Shown one piece after another: positions 1 through 8,591 of a stretch of DNA of 64,000 nucleotides. The notes under the pieces were generated by a model that had not been told where the DNA came from, did not search any database, and saw nothing but the letters and a program-made list of their open reading frames with translations. Origin of the DNA: Variovorax gossypii (GTDB taxonomy: Bacteria > Pseudomonadota > Gammaproteobacteria > Burkholderiales > Burkholderiaceae_C). The stretch covers positions 248,001-312,000 of the forward strand of contig NZ_RXOE01000002.1 of the NCBI RefSeq assembly GCF_003965815.1. Reading direction: 5' to 3'. How positions within the stretch are numbered: position 1 is the first letter of the stretch; every line of letters starts with the position of its first letter. A program made the position numbers and the translations under genes.

Positions 1-228
1 CTCACTGCCATCGAGCTTTATGCCGAGGCCTTCGACAACGCGGGCGCACTCGACAAGCTCGAAGGCTTCGCGAGCTTCAACGGCCCCGACTTCTACGACC
101 TGCCGCGCCACACCGACACCATCACGCTCAAGCGCGAGAGCTGGACGGTGCCGGAGACCGTGCCTTACGGCGACGCCACGCTCAAGCCGCTGCGCGGCGG
201 CGAGACCGTCAACTGGAAGCTCGCATGA
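1..228 (+). CDS. pyrC: Dihydroorotase PyrC, C-terminal part (5' end outside window)
   Basis: The reading frame is open from the first base and ends with TGA at 226-228. The 75 visible residues match the C-terminal end of class II dihydroorotase: the [17 protein letters not shown] stretch and the closing GETVNWKL are typical of PyrC. The enzyme cyclises carbamoyl-aspartate to dihydroorotate in cytosolic pyrimidine synthesis. Its zinc-binding and active-site residues lie upstream of the window, so activity cannot be judged. The stop codon overlaps the ATG of the following NYN gene (ATGA at 225-228), suggesting translational coupling. Confidence 0.88.
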   Translation, partial: LTAIELYAEAFDNAGALDKLEGFASFNGPDFYDLPRHTDTITLKRESWTVPETVPYGDATLKPLRGGETVNWKLA

Positions 229-1043
229 CGGTCTCTTCGCTGCGCGTGATGCTGCTGATCGACGCCGACAACGTCTCGGCGGACGTGATCGAACAGGCCG
301 TGCAGCGCACCATGGACGAATATGGCGCCATCCACGTGCGCCGCGCGTACTGCAATGCCGAGATGGCGGTGAACCGGCAGGCGCTCTTCAAGCGGCTGTC
401 GGTGCGGCCGATGGTGAACCTGTCGGCCGGCAAGAACAGCACCGACATCGCGCTGTCGGTCGATGCGATCGACCTCGCCATTGCCGAGCGGCCCGACGTG
501 GTGGTGCTGGTGTCCTCCGACTCCGACTTCGCGCCGCTCGTGATCCGGCTGCGCGAGAAGGGCTGCCGCGTCTGCGGCATCGGCCAGCAGGGCAAGACGG
601 GCGAGGAGACGGTCGGCATCTACGACGCCTTCACGGACATCGCGCACAACGCCGTCACCAAGCCCGCGGCCCGCACCGCGCCGGCGAAGAAGACGGCCGC
701 TGCGAAGACCACGCGTGCCAAGGCCGCGCCCGCCGCGAAGAAGACCGCGGCCAAGACGGCGGCGCGCAAGACGACGGCGAAGGCCGCCAGCAAGCCCGAG
801 CCTCAGCAGCAACCGCAGCAGCAGCCGCAGCCTTCGGAAGCCGCCGAATTCATCCTCCAGGCCGCTCCGGCCCTGCGCGGCGGCAAGGACGTGCCGCTCA
901 ACGACGTGGCCAAGGCCCTGCGCACGGCCGGGCTGCTCGGCAAGAACAGCAGTTCGCTCAAGCTCTTCGAGAAGCTCACGGCGGAGTTCGTGCTGATGCA
1001 GCACCCGGACCGCATCCGCTGGACGGGCGCGCCCGCGCCTTGA
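225..1043 (+). CDS. NYN-domain ribonuclease-like protein with C-terminal OST-HTH/LOTUS-like domain
   Basis: The 272-residue protein has an N-terminal NYN (PIN-like) nuclease fold, residues about 5-140. Its acidic metal-site candidates are Asp13 (in LIDADN), Asp74 (KNSTD), Asp80, Asp99 and Asp101 (SSDSDF). A low-complexity Lys/Ala/Thr linker (about 145-190), resembling histone H1 tails, and a short Gln/Pro tract follow. The last 65 residues resemble the OST-HTH/LOTUS RNA-binding module seen after NYN domains in the LabA/DUF88 group. Family knowledge points to RNA cleavage or RNA binding in the cytosol; the substrate is unknown. It starts inside the pyrC stop codon and its own stop overlaps the next gene's likely TTG start. 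Confidence 0.85.
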   Translation: MTVSSLRVMLLIDADNVSADVIEQAVQRTMDEYGAIHVRRAYCNAEMAVNRQALFKRLSVRPMVNLSAGKNSTDIALSVDAIDLAIAERPDVVVLVSSDSDFAPLVIRLREKGCRVCGIGQQGKTGEETVGIYDAFTDIAHNAVTKPAARTAPAKKTAAAKTTRAKAAPAAKKTAAKTAARKTTAKAASKPEPQQQPQQQPQPSEAAEFILQAAPALRGGKDVPLNDVAKALRTAGLLGKNSSSLKLFEKLTAEFVLMQHPDRIRWTGAPAP

Positions 1044-1804
1044 CCCTGCCGGCGATCGACTGGGCGCAGCCATGGCTCGTGCCCTATCGCGCCGATGGCG
1101 AAGCGGCAATGCAGGCCGTCGCGCATGGCGATGGCGGCGTGGCCACCGCACTCCAGCGCATCAGGCACGCGTCGGCGCCCGATTTCGTGGGCCAGGACGC
1201 GCTGCCCGCCGGGCATGCCTACGAGGCCCACGTCTTCCGGACCCGCACGGTTCCGACCCGCGACAACCTCCACGACTTCTTCAACGGCCTGGTATGGCTC
1301 GCCTTTCCGCGGACGAAGCGACGCCTGAACGAACTGCAGGCCGGCGAGATCGCCCGAGACGGCGTTGGCGCCACGCGCGGGCCGCTGCGGGATGCGCTCA
1401 CGCTGTTCGACGAGAACGGCGCCCTGCTCGATGCGCCGCCGGCGCTGTGGCACGCGCTGGTCGCGCGCGACTGGCACACGCTTTTCATCGGCCAGCGCGG
1501 GTTGTGGCGCGAAGCGCGGCTGCTGCTCTTCGGCCATGCGCTGCTGGAGAAGCTGGTCACCCCGCGCAAGCCGATCACCGCGCACGTGTTGCTGCTGCCG
1601 GCGCAGGGCGAGAACGGGGAAGCGGCGCTCGACGACGCGCTGGTGGCGGGCTCGCTCGACCCGCAGGCGCTCAAACGCAAGCCCTTCGTGCCGCTGCCGG
1701 TGCTCGGCGTACCGGGCTGGTGGGGCGCCAACGAGGCCGCGGGCTTCTATGACGATCCGACGGTCTTCAGGCCCTCGCCGGGGCGGGGAATACCGGGGGC
1801 CTAG
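1040..1804 (+). CDS. DUF3025 domain-containing protein
   Basis: About 254 residues beginning [17 protein letters not shown], the usual opening of DUF3025 proteins. Other conserved features are the TRDNLHDFFNGLVWLAFP segment and a closing PVLGVPGWWGAN region. The frame is open much further upstream, but that stretch lies over the NYN gene and has no family similarity. No ATG or GTG lies near the domain start, so I place the start at TTG 1040-1042, overlapping the TGA of the NYN gene. No catalytic function is established for DUF3025, and I see no signal peptide or membrane segment. It probably forms a small operon with pyrC and the NYN gene. Confidence 0.8.
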   Translation: MTLPAIDWAQPWLVPYRADGEAAMQAVAHGDGGVATALQRIRHASAPDFVGQDALPAGHAYEAHVFRTRTVPTRDNLHDFFNGLVWLAFPRTKRRLNELQAGEIARDGVGATRGPLRDALTLFDENGALLDAPPALWHALVARDWHTLFIGQRGLWREARLLLFGHALLEKLVTPRKPITAHVLLLPAQGENGEAALDDALVAGSLDPQALKRKPFVPLPVLGVPGWWGANEAAGFYDDPTVFRPSPGRGIPGA

Positions 1805-1964
1805 AACTTTTGCTCCTATCATGGCTCTACCGGCTGCCGCCGACCGGAGCGCCCAGAACACCTAAAACGCCCAGGGCTTCCAGGCCGCAACCTGCTCGAA
1901 TACGGCTTGAAGAGGGTCCCGGGGCCCTCATCTGGGTGGCAGATTTCCCCACGGAGAATTCAAC

Positions 1965-2840
1965 TTGAAACGTATCCTTCTGTTTGTCCTGACCAACGTG
2001 ATGGTCGTCGCTGTGCTCGGCGTGGTCGCCAGCCTGCTCGGCGTCAATCGCTTCCTCACGGCCAACGGGCTCAACCTGACGGCGCTGCTCGGCTTCGCGC
2101 TGGTGATGGGTTTCGGCGGCGCGATCATCTCGCTGCTCATCAGCAAGCCGATGGCCAAGTGGACCACCGGCCTGCACATGATCGACAACCCCCAGACGCC
2201 CGACGAGGCCTGGATCGTCGGCACGGTGCGCAAGTTCGCCGACAAGGCCGGCATCGGCATGCCCGAGGTCGGTATCTTCGAAGGCGAGCCCAACGCCTTC
2301 GCGACGGGCGCGTTCAAGAACTCGTCGCTGGTGGCGGTGTCCACCGGCCTGCTGCAGAACATGACGCGCGAAGAGGTCGAGGCCGTCATCGGCCACGAGG
2401 TGGCGCACATCGCCAACGGCGACATGGTCACCATGACGCTGATCCAGGGCGTGATGAACACCTTCGTCGTGTTCCTGTCGCGCGTGATCGGCTACGCGGT
2501 CGACAGCTTCCTGCGCCGCGGCGACGACCGCAGCTCGGGCCCCGGCATCGGCTACTACGTGAGCACCATCGTGCTCGACATCGTGCTCGGCTTCGCCGCC
2601 GCGATGGTGGTGGCCTGGTTCTCGCGCCAGCGCGAGTTCCGCGCCGACGCCGGCGCCGCCGCGCTGATGGGCCAGAAGCAGCCGATGATCAACGCGCTCG
2701 CCCGCCTGGGCGGCCTGCCGGCCGGCGAACTGCCGAAGGCGGTGGAAGCCATGGGCATCACGGGCAGCATCGGCAAGCTGTTTGCCACGCACCCGCCGAT
2801 CGAGGAGCGCATTGCCGCACTGCAGAGCGCACAGCGCTGA
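1965..2840 (+). CDS. htpX: Membrane zinc metalloprotease HtpX
   Basis: The 291-residue protein is a standard-length HtpX, an inner-membrane M48 protease that degrades misfolded membrane proteins under stress. Two hydrophobic segments lie at residues 3-25 and 38-59. The zinc motif HEVAH is at 144-148, with the third ligand Glu224 in the [10 protein letters not shown] motif. Two further membrane segments lie at about 155-182 and 196-218. The start is TTG at 1965, preceded by a CGGAGA ribosome site. A strong hairpin terminator follows at 2871. In E. coli htpX responds to the CpxR envelope-stress system; no such site was looked for here. Confidence 0.96.
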   Translation: MKRILLFVLTNVMVVAVLGVVASLLGVNRFLTANGLNLTALLGFALVMGFGGAIISLLISKPMAKWTTGLHMIDNPQTPDEAWIVGTVRKFADKAGIGMPEVGIFEGEPNAFATGAFKNSSLVAVSTGLLQNMTREEVEAVIGHEVAHIANGDMVTMTLIQGVMNTFVVFLSRVIGYAVDSFLRRGDDRSSGPGIGYYVSTIVLDIVLGFAAAMVVAWFSRQREFRADAGAAALMGQKQPMINALARLGGLPAGELPKAVEAMGITGSIGKLFATHPPIEERIAALQSAQR

Positions 2841-2870
2841 AGACGGGGCCAGCCTCGCCCATCAACAGAA

Positions 2871-2900
2871 AAGCCGCCACGTTGCCGTGGCGGCTTTTTT
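2871..2900 (+). terminator. Rho-independent terminator after htpX
   Basis: The stem AAGCCGCCAC / GTGGCGGCTT encloses a 6-base loop and runs directly into a T tract. It lies 30 bases after the htpX stop codon and before the DUF4304 gene, so it ends the htpX transcript. Confidence 0.88.
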
Positions 2901-2946
2901 CTTTTCACCTTTCCTTTCGCCTGTCGTCCGCCGGAGCCGATCCAGC

Positions 2947-3411
2947 ATGCCCTCGACACCCACCAGGCTCATGTCCAGCGCCCTCAAGTCGGTGCTCGTG
3001 CCGGAACTGAAGGCAGCGGGTTTCGCGGGCAGCTTTCCCGATTTCCGCCGCGACCGGGCGGACGTGATCCATTTCGTGTCCGTGCAGTACGACAAGCCGG
3101 GCACGGCCTTCTTCCTGGAATGCGGTGCGCATCCGCCGGGCGAAAAGACCACCAGCTGGGGCGATGTGGTCGCTCAGGCCGATCTGCGGCTGGAGTACGT
3201 TCCGCTCACCGAGCGCGCGCGGCTGCAAGGCCGTGGCGGGGAGGGCGGATCCAGCCTGGCGGAGGGCTGGTTCTCGTACGAGGGTTTCGGCGACAGCCCG
3301 GAGCCGTATCGGCTGCTCGCGGCTTCGGTTGCAAGCATGCTGCCGCAGATCGAGGGCTGGCTGGCCGCGCGTGAGCGCGGGCCGAACCTCTCGACTATGG
3401 CGACGGCGTAG
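2947..3411 (+). CDS. DUF4304-like protein
   Basis: The 154-residue cytosolic protein begins MPSTPTRLMSSALKSVL. The opening pattern (a helix, then LKAAGFAGSFPDFRR and VIHFVSVQYDKPG) resembles DUF4304 proteins, small proteins of unknown role found widely in bacteria. No signal peptide, membrane helix or catalytic motif is visible. I chose ATG 2947 because upstream codons fall in the htpX terminator. It stands alone between that terminator and the convergent proQ-like gene. Confidence 0.72.
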   Translation: MPSTPTRLMSSALKSVLVPELKAAGFAGSFPDFRRDRADVIHFVSVQYDKPGTAFFLECGAHPPGEKTTSWGDVVAQADLRLEYVPLTERARLQGRGGEGGSSLAEGWFSYEGFGDSPEPYRLLAASVASMLPQIEGWLAARERGPNLSTMATA

Positions 3412-3427
3412 CCGCCGTCCCGGTCTA

Positions 3428-4357
3428 TCAGTCGGCCGACGGAGCGGCGGGCGCTTCCGGCGCTTCGGTCGTCGTGACCGGAGCCGCGGCGGCAGCGGCA
3501 CGGTCGGTACGCGCGCGTTGCAGCGTGCGCGCGACCTCGCCCTGCGCCATACCGTACATGTCCGCAAACTCCTTCTCGCTGCGACCACTCGCCTCGAAGG
3601 CACGCAGCAGCGCCTCGCGCTTGGCGGCCTGCTCGGCCAGCTGGGCGAGGGCTTCGTCGAGCACGGCGTTGTTGTTCGCGTCGCGCGAGCGCACCAGCAC
3701 GGCATAGGCTTCGCGGTCGAGGCCGGAGGCTTCGACGGCGCGGGCCAGGCGCGCCACCAGCTGCGGGCGCAGGTCTTCGCCAGTGCGTTGCGAGCGGCGG
3801 CGGTGCAGTTCGAGGATGGCGTGGTGCACGTGCTCGGGCGCCACCGGCTCGGCGACGTTGCCGTCGAGGTCATGGCGCGGATGGCCGGCGGCCACGCTTT
3901 CGAGGTAGCGCGTGGAGCGGGCGTGCAGGCCCATGGCCACCTTGAGGTCTTCGGCCTTGAAGTCGTCGGGGTGGCGGGCAATCAGCTCTTCGTACACGCC
4001 GAGCTTCAGCGGCAGGAAGCGCGCGCCGAAGAGGTTCGGATACAGCTCGAACAGGCGCTCGAGCGCCGGATGCACCTTGCGTTGCGGGCGCGCCGGCTGC
4101 TGCGGTTGCTGCTTCTGCTGCGATTGCTGCTGCTGGGACTGCGCCTGCTGCGGCCTCTTCGGCTTGCGCTGCTGATGCTGTTGCTGCGGCCGCTTCGCCT
4201 GCGCGGGAGCGGAGGGCGTGCCGGCCGTGGCTTCGGAAGCCGTCGTCGAGCCTTCCGTGCCGGCTCGCAATGCCTGCAGCTGCTGGGCCATGTCCAGGCG
4301 CTCGCCACGGGGGCGGCGCGACTTGTTGTTCGGGTTGGCGGTGGTTGCTTCGGTCAT
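3428..4357 (-). CDS. proQ: ProQ/FinO-family RNA chaperone
   Basis: The 309-residue protein has a basic, low-complexity N-terminal third that is very rich in Gln, Arg and Pro (about residues 50-93). A ProQ/FinO domain follows at about 95-200, with the typical HPALERLFELYPNLFG opening and the LKVAMGLHARSTRYL helix. The C-terminal part (about 205-309) is Ala-rich and contains a predicted helical region. ProQ proteins bind structured RNAs and stabilise small RNA-mRNA pairs. The long Gln/Arg linker is longer than in E. coli ProQ and may add RNA contacts. The gene is convergent with DUF4304 and lies downstream of the yhhQ-like gene. Confidence 0.9.
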   Translation of the reverse strand: MTEATTANPNNKSRRPRGERLDMAQQLQALRAGTEGSTTASEATAGTPSAPAQAKRPQQQHQQRKPKRPQQAQSQQQQSQQKQQPQQPARPQRKVHPALERLFELYPNLFGARFLPLKLGVYEELIARHPDDFKAEDLKVAMGLHARSTRYLESVAAGHPRHDLDGNVAEPVAPEHVHHAILELHRRRSQRTGEDLRPQLVARLARAVEASGLDREAYAVLVRSRDANNNAVLDEALAQLAEQAAKREALLRAFEASGRSEKEFADMYGMAQGEVARTLQRARTDRAAAAAAPVTTTEAPEAPAAPSAD

Positions 4358-4491
4358 TCTGGAAATTCGGCTCGGGGGCGCGAAGAAGGCAGGAAGGAAT
4401 TCAGTAGTGGAGTGCGCTCGCGCATGCGGCGCGGCGGGCGGGATGTCGTATTGGGCGCATTGTCGTTTCTGTCGTCATCGTCATCGCCGGT

Positions 4492-5061
4492 TCAGGTCAG
4501 CGCCGAAGCCTGCGCGGCCTGCCGGCCGATCAGCAGCCGGAACGGCAGCAGCATCAGCACGCCCACGGCGAGCTTCACGCCGAGGTCGCCCAGCGCCCAG
4601 GTGAACCACGGGCCCTCGGTGCCTGCGAAGGCGATGCCCCAGAACACGATGCTGTCGAGCACCGCGGCGATCACGGTGGCCACCAGCGGCGCGCGCCACC
4701 AGAGGCCTCGGCGCAGGCGGTCGAAGACGCCGATGTCCAGCAGCTGCGAGGCGATGAAGGCCAGCCCCGAGGCCGCCGCAATGCGCACCGGCGCGAGCAG
4801 CAGAGATACGCCCACCGCCACCGCGAAGCCCACCCACGCCACGCGACGCGCCATGCCGGGGCCGAAGCGCCGGTTGACGAGATCGCTCACGAGGTAGGCC
4901 ACCGGATAGGTGAAGGCGCCCCAGGTCAGCCAGTCGTTGATGGCGAACTGCACGAGGATGTTGGAGGCGAGCACCACGGCCGCCATCGCCAGCGTGGCGA
5001 CGATCAGGTGGCCCAGGGTGGGGCGCTCGAAGAAGGTGGCGGAATGCTGCATGGCCTGCAT
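4492..5061 (-). CDS. VUT-family queuosine precursor transporter (YhhQ-like)
   Basis: The 189-residue inner-membrane protein has about six hydrophobic segments and the family signature TYPVAYLVSDLVNRRFG near residues 52-68. Proteins of this DUF165/VUT family import the queuosine precursors preQ0/preQ1, which feed tRNA modification at position 34. Its start codon overlaps the stop of the upstream FAD oxidoreductase by one base (TGATG across 5059-5063), so the two are co-translated. I see no preQ1 riboswitch, which would not be expected within this overlap. Confidence 0.88.
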   Translation of the reverse strand: MQAMQHSATFFERPTLGHLIVATLAMAAVVLASNILVQFAINDWLTWGAFTYPVAYLVSDLVNRRFGPGMARRVAWVGFAVAVGVSLLLAPVRIAAASGLAFIASQLLDIGVFDRLRRGLWWRAPLVATVIAAVLDSIVFWGIAFAGTEGPWFTWALGDLGVKLAVGVLMLLPFRLLIGRQAAQASALT

Positions 5062-6710
5062 CAGACGTTCGCGGTGCGTTCGCGTTCCGACTCGGCCTGC
5101 ACGCTGCGTGCCACGGCCTCGGCCACCTTGATGCCGTCCACGCCGGCCGACAGGATGCCGCCCGCGTAGCTCGCGCCTTCGCCCGCGGGGTACAGGCCGC
5201 GCACGTTGAGGCTCTGGAAGTCGTCGCCGCGCGTGATCTTGATGGGCGACGAAGTGCGCGTCTCGACGCCGGTGAGCACAGCGTCGTGCGTGTCGAAGCC
5301 CTTGATCTTGCGGCCGAAGGCAGGAAAGGCCTCGCGCATCGCCTCGATAGCGTAGGCGGGCAGGGCCTTGTGCAGGTCGGTCGGCGTCACGCCCGGCTTG
5401 TACGAGGGGACTACGCTGCCGAGCGCGGTGGAGGGCGTGCCCGCGATGAAGTCGCCCACCAGCTGGCCGGGCGCGCGGTAGTCGCCGCCGCCGAGCACGA
5501 AGGCGTTGCTCTCCAGCTCGCGCTGCAGCGCGATGCCCGCGAGCGCGTCACCCGGGTAGTCGCGCGGGTCGATGCCCACCACGATGCCCGCGTTGGCATT
5601 GCGCTCGTTGCGCGAGTACTGGCTCATGCCGTTGGTGACCACGCGGCCGGGCTCGCTGGTGGCCGCGACCACGGTGCCGCCCGGGCACATGCAGAAGCTG
5701 TAGACCGAGCGGCCGTTGCTCGCGTGGTGCACCAGCTTGTAGTCGGCCGCGCCCAGCAGCGGGTGGCCCGCATGGCGGCCCCAGCGCGCACGGTCGATGA
5801 GGCCCTGCGGATGCTCCACGCGGAAGCCGATGGAAAAGGGCTTGGCCTCGATATGCACGCCGCGCGCATGCAGCATCGCGAAGGTGTCGCGCGAGCTGTG
5901 GCCCAGCGCCATCACCACGTGGTCGGCACGCAGCTCGCTGCTTTGGCCTGTGGCCTGGTCGAGCACGGTGAGGCCGCGAAGATGACCGTTCTCGATGTGC
6001 ACGTCGGTCACGCGCTGCTCGAAGCGGATCTCGCCGCCGAGCGCCACGATCTGCTCGCGGATGTTCTCGACCACCTTCACCAGCTTGAAGGTGCCGATGT
6101 GCGGGTGCGCGACGTAGAGGATCTCGGGCGGCGCGCCGGCCTTCACGAACTCTTCCATCACCTTGCGGCCGAGGAAGCGCGGGTCCTTGATCTGGCTGTA
6201 GAGCTTGCCGTCCGAGAAGGTGCCGGCGCCGCCTTCGCCGAACTGCACGTTCGACTCGGGGTTGAGCACGTTCTTGCGCCACAGGCCCCAGGTGTCGCGG
6301 GTGCGCTGGCGCACGGTCTTGCCGCGCTCGAGCACGATGGGCCTGAAGCCCATCTTCGCGAGCATCAGCGCCGCGAAGATGCCGCAGGGGCCGAAGCCGA
6401 TCACCACGGGCCGCGTCGGCAGGACCTCGGGCGCGCTGGCCGGCGGCGTGTAGCGCATGTCGGGCGCGCTCTGGATGTGGGGATGCCCCGCGTGCTTCGC
6501 GAGCAGGGCGGCTTCGAGCTTCGCGTCCGCCAGCTGCACGTCGCAGATGTAGACGGTGAGCAGGTCGGCCTTGCGCGCATCGAAGCTGCGCTTGTAGACG
6601 TTGTGGGAGACGATCGCCTCGGAGGGGACGCCGAGCGTCTTGGCGATCAGTGCGACCAGCGCCTCGGGCGCGTGGTCGAGCGGGAGTTTGAGTTCGGAGA
6701 TTCTCAGCAT
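5061..6710 (-). CDS. FAD-dependent oxidoreductase (COG2509-type)
   Basis: The 549-residue protein has a small N-terminal alpha/beta domain (about 1-90). A Rossmann-type dinucleotide site GFGPCG follows at 105-110, then the FGEGGAGTFSDGKLYS segment typical of the COG2509 dehydrogenase family. Near the C terminus is the GLYPAGEGASYAGGI flavin-binding motif. The family resembles aromatic-ring hydroxylase/HI0933-like flavoproteins, but no reaction is established. It lies directly upstream of and overlaps the yhhQ-like gene, suggesting one transcript. The protein is cytosolic and looks full length. Confidence 0.88.
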   Translation of the reverse strand: MLRISELKLPLDHAPEALVALIAKTLGVPSEAIVSHNVYKRSFDARKADLLTVYICDVQLADAKLEAALLAKHAGHPHIQSAPDMRYTPPASAPEVLPTRPVVIGFGPCGIFAALMLAKMGFRPIVLERGKTVRQRTRDTWGLWRKNVLNPESNVQFGEGGAGTFSDGKLYSQIKDPRFLGRKVMEEFVKAGAPPEILYVAHPHIGTFKLVKVVENIREQIVALGGEIRFEQRVTDVHIENGHLRGLTVLDQATGQSSELRADHVVMALGHSSRDTFAMLHARGVHIEAKPFSIGFRVEHPQGLIDRARWGRHAGHPLLGAADYKLVHHASNGRSVYSFCMCPGGTVVAATSEPGRVVTNGMSQYSRNERNANAGIVVGIDPRDYPGDALAGIALQRELESNAFVLGGGDYRAPGQLVGDFIAGTPSTALGSVVPSYKPGVTPTDLHKALPAYAIEAMREAFPAFGRKIKGFDTHDAVLTGVETRTSSPIKITRGDDFQSLNVRGLYPAGEGASYAGGILSAGVDGIKVAEAVARSVQAESERERTANV

Positions 6711-6775
6711 GGCGTAGGGCTTGTGACTATCAAGCAGGCGGCCATTTTAGCTTTGCTGTTTGTGGAACACCGCGG

Positions 6776-6857
6776 AACCGGCTTTGCCGGGCCGCAGGTG
6801 TTGCCCCCGGAAGGGGGTTGGCGCAGCGACACGAAGTGCGCGCAGCCTGGGGGTGAA
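6776..6857. repeat. Intergenic palindromic element of the Comamonadaceae type
   Basis: The 152-bp space between the FAD gene and cysK contains nested inverted repeats. These are CCGGCTTTGCCGG (6778-6790), CCCCC-GGAA-GGGGG (6804-6817), and flanking GGCGCAGC / GCGCAGCC arms closing on CTGGGGGTG. Elements of this build recur between genes in Variovorax and Acidovorax genomes by my recollection. It may act as a terminator downstream of cysK, whose 3' end it adjoins. No second copy was noticed in this window. Confidence 0.5.
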
Positions 6858-6862
6858 CCAGT

Positions 6863-7783
6863 TCAGGCCGGCAGGAAGCCTTCGACCGACAGGTAGCGCT
6901 CGCCCGTGTCGTAGTTGAAGCCCAGCACCACCGCGTCGGGTGCCAGCGAGGGCAGCTTCTGGGCGATTGCCGCGAGCGTGGCGCCCGAGGAGATGCCGAC
7001 CAGCACGCCTTCCTCGCGCGCGCAGCGGCGGGCCATTTCGCGGGCGGGTTCCGCGTCCACCTGCAGCACGCCGTCGAGCAGCGAGGTGTCGAGGTTCTTC
7101 GGGATGAAGCCCGCGCCGATGCCCTGGATCGGGTGCGGCGAAGGCTGGCCGCCCGAGATGACGGGCGAGGCCACCGGCTCTACCGCGAACACCTGCAGCT
7201 TGGGCCATTTCTTCTTGAGCACCTTCGCCACGCCGGTGATGTGGCCGCCGGTGCCCACGCCGGTGATCAGCACGTCGATGCCATCGGGGAAGTCGGCAGC
7301 GATTTCCTCGGCCGTGGTGCGCACGTGCACGTCGACGTTGGCGGGGTTGTTGAACTGCTGCGGCATCCATGCGCCGGGCGTGCCGGCCACGATTTCCTCG
7401 GCGCGGGCGATGGAGCCCTTCATGCCGTTGGCGCGCGGCGTCAGATCGAAGGTGGCGCCGTAGGCCAGCATCAGGCGGCGGCGCTCCACCGACATGCTGT
7501 CGGGCATCACCAGGATCAGCTTGTAGCCCTTGACGGCCGCCACCATCGCCAGGCCGATGCCGGTGTTGCCGGAGGTGGGCTCGACGATGGTGCCGCCGGG
7601 CTTGAGCGCACCGCTCTTCTCGGCGTCTTCCACCATCGACAGCGCGATGCGGTCCTTGATCGAGCCGCCGGGGTTGGCGCGCTCGGACTTGATCCAGACC
7701 TGCTGCTTCGCATTGCCGAACAGGCGATTGATGCGGATGTGCGGCGTGTTGCCGATGGTCTGGAGGATGTTCTCAGCCTTCAT
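6863..7783 (-). CDS. cysK: Cysteine synthase A (O-acetylserine sulfhydrylase)
   Basis: The 306-residue PLP enzyme makes cysteine from O-acetylserine and sulfide in the cytosol. The PLP lysine is Lys43 in NPGGSIKDR, the substrate loop TSGNTG is at 70-75, QQFNNPAN begins at about 142, and the phosphate-binding GVGTGG is at 175-180. Length and motifs fit the CysK group; a CysM-type assignment is less likely but cannot be excluded without alignment. I start at ATG 7783 because a strong AAGGAG site precedes it; the frame stays open 15 codons further upstream. It is followed by the palindromic element at 6776-6857. Confidence 0.92.
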   Translation of the reverse strand: MKAENILQTIGNTPHIRINRLFGNAKQQVWIKSERANPGGSIKDRIALSMVEDAEKSGALKPGGTIVEPTSGNTGIGLAMVAAVKGYKLILVMPDSMSVERRRLMLAYGATFDLTPRANGMKGSIARAEEIVAGTPGAWMPQQFNNPANVDVHVRTTAEEIAADFPDGIDVLITGVGTGGHITGVAKVLKKKWPKLQVFAVEPVASPVISGGQPSPHPIQGIGAGFIPKNLDTSLLDGVLQVDAEPAREMARRCAREEGVLVGISSGATLAAIAQKLPSLAPDAVVLGFNYDTGERYLSVEGFLPA

Positions 7784-7864
7784 GGGATCTCCTTGGGTCG
7801 ATGCGTTTGTCGGACGGACAACGCGCATTGTGAGACCAGCCCATGACCCTTCGTCCGCCGCCCC

Positions 7865-8377
7865 CTATGCCGGCCCGGACGTGAACTTCATCGCCACGCC
7901 GTTCATGCAGTAGCGCAGGCCGGTGGGCTTCGGGCCATCGTCGAACACATGACCCAGGTGGCCGCCGCAGCGGCGGCAGTGCACCTCGGTGCGCGCCATG
8001 CCGAAAGAACGGTCCTGCCGTTCGCCCACGGCCTTGTCCAGCGGCTGCCAGAAGCTCGGCCAGCCGGTGCGGCTGTCGAACTTGGTCTTCGACGAGAACA
8101 GGTCGAGCGCGCAGCCGGCGCAGCTGAAGCGCCCGGCCCGGTGCTCGTCGTTGAGCGGGCTGGTGTAGGGCCGCTCGGTGCCTTCCTGGCGCAGCACCGC
8201 GAACTGGTTGGGCGTGAGCAGCTTGCGCCATTCGGCTTCGGTGTGCGTGACCTCGAATTTCTCGTTCTCCGCCGCCTGCGCTGGGCGTGAGCCCCAGCCG
8301 AAGAACTGGGCAATGGCCAGCCCCAGCGCGGAGGTTCCGGCGGCAATGGCGAAGCGGCGTCCTGTGTCTTGCGTCAT
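7865..8377 (-). CDS. msrB: Peptide-methionine (R)-S-oxide reductase MsrB with Tat-like leader
   Basis: The 170-residue protein carries a complete MsrB domain from about residue 45. It has two zinc CxxC pairs (Cys86/Cys89 and Cys134/Cys137), the TGWPSFW motif and the catalytic Cys157 in RYCMNG. The N terminus, with Arg7-Arg8, a hydrophobic stretch and AQA at 33-35, looks like a twin-arginine export signal, so the enzyme probably repairs oxidised methionine in the periplasm. The resolving cysteine found in some MsrB proteins is not obvious. Downstream cysK is on the same strand, 81 bp away. Confidence 0.92.
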   Translation of the reverse strand: MTQDTGRRFAIAAGTSALGLAIAQFFGWGSRPAQAAENEKFEVTHTEAEWRKLLTPNQFAVLRQEGTERPYTSPLNDEHRAGRFSCAGCALDLFSSKTKFDSRTGWPSFWQPLDKAVGERQDRSFGMARTEVHCRRCGGHLGHVFDDGPKPTGLRYCMNGVAMKFTSGPA

Positions 8378-8406
8378 ATCTGGCTTTCAGCTGTTGGTGG
8401 AGCGGA

Positions 8407-8422
8407 ATATCGTTTTCGATAT
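8407..8422. promoter_or_regulatory. Perfect short palindrome in the msrB upstream region
   Basis: ATATCG-TTTT-CGATAT is a perfect 6-bp inverted repeat, 30 bp upstream of the msrB start in the space divergent from the lipoprotein gene. It could be an operator; no regulator is obvious nearby. The rest of the 214-bp space shows nothing else I can name. Confidence 0.3.
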
Positions 8423-8591
8423 GTTTTATGGAATACAACGATGTACATTCGCCGGTCGGCTGCGAGAGGGCAGTCGAAAGACCGACGGCAGCGTTGCTCC
8501 CCTTAGTTCGGGCCGGGCAGGCACCGGGTTACAGCCGGAAGAACGCATTTCGCTATGTCGGATTGAATACATTGAGGATGGAGACTTGGGT

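Noticed and set aside
5286..6896. 536-codon plus-strand open frame
   Set aside because: Antisense shadow of the FAD oxidoreductase; composition is His/Arg/Ala-biased as in high-G+C antisense frames.
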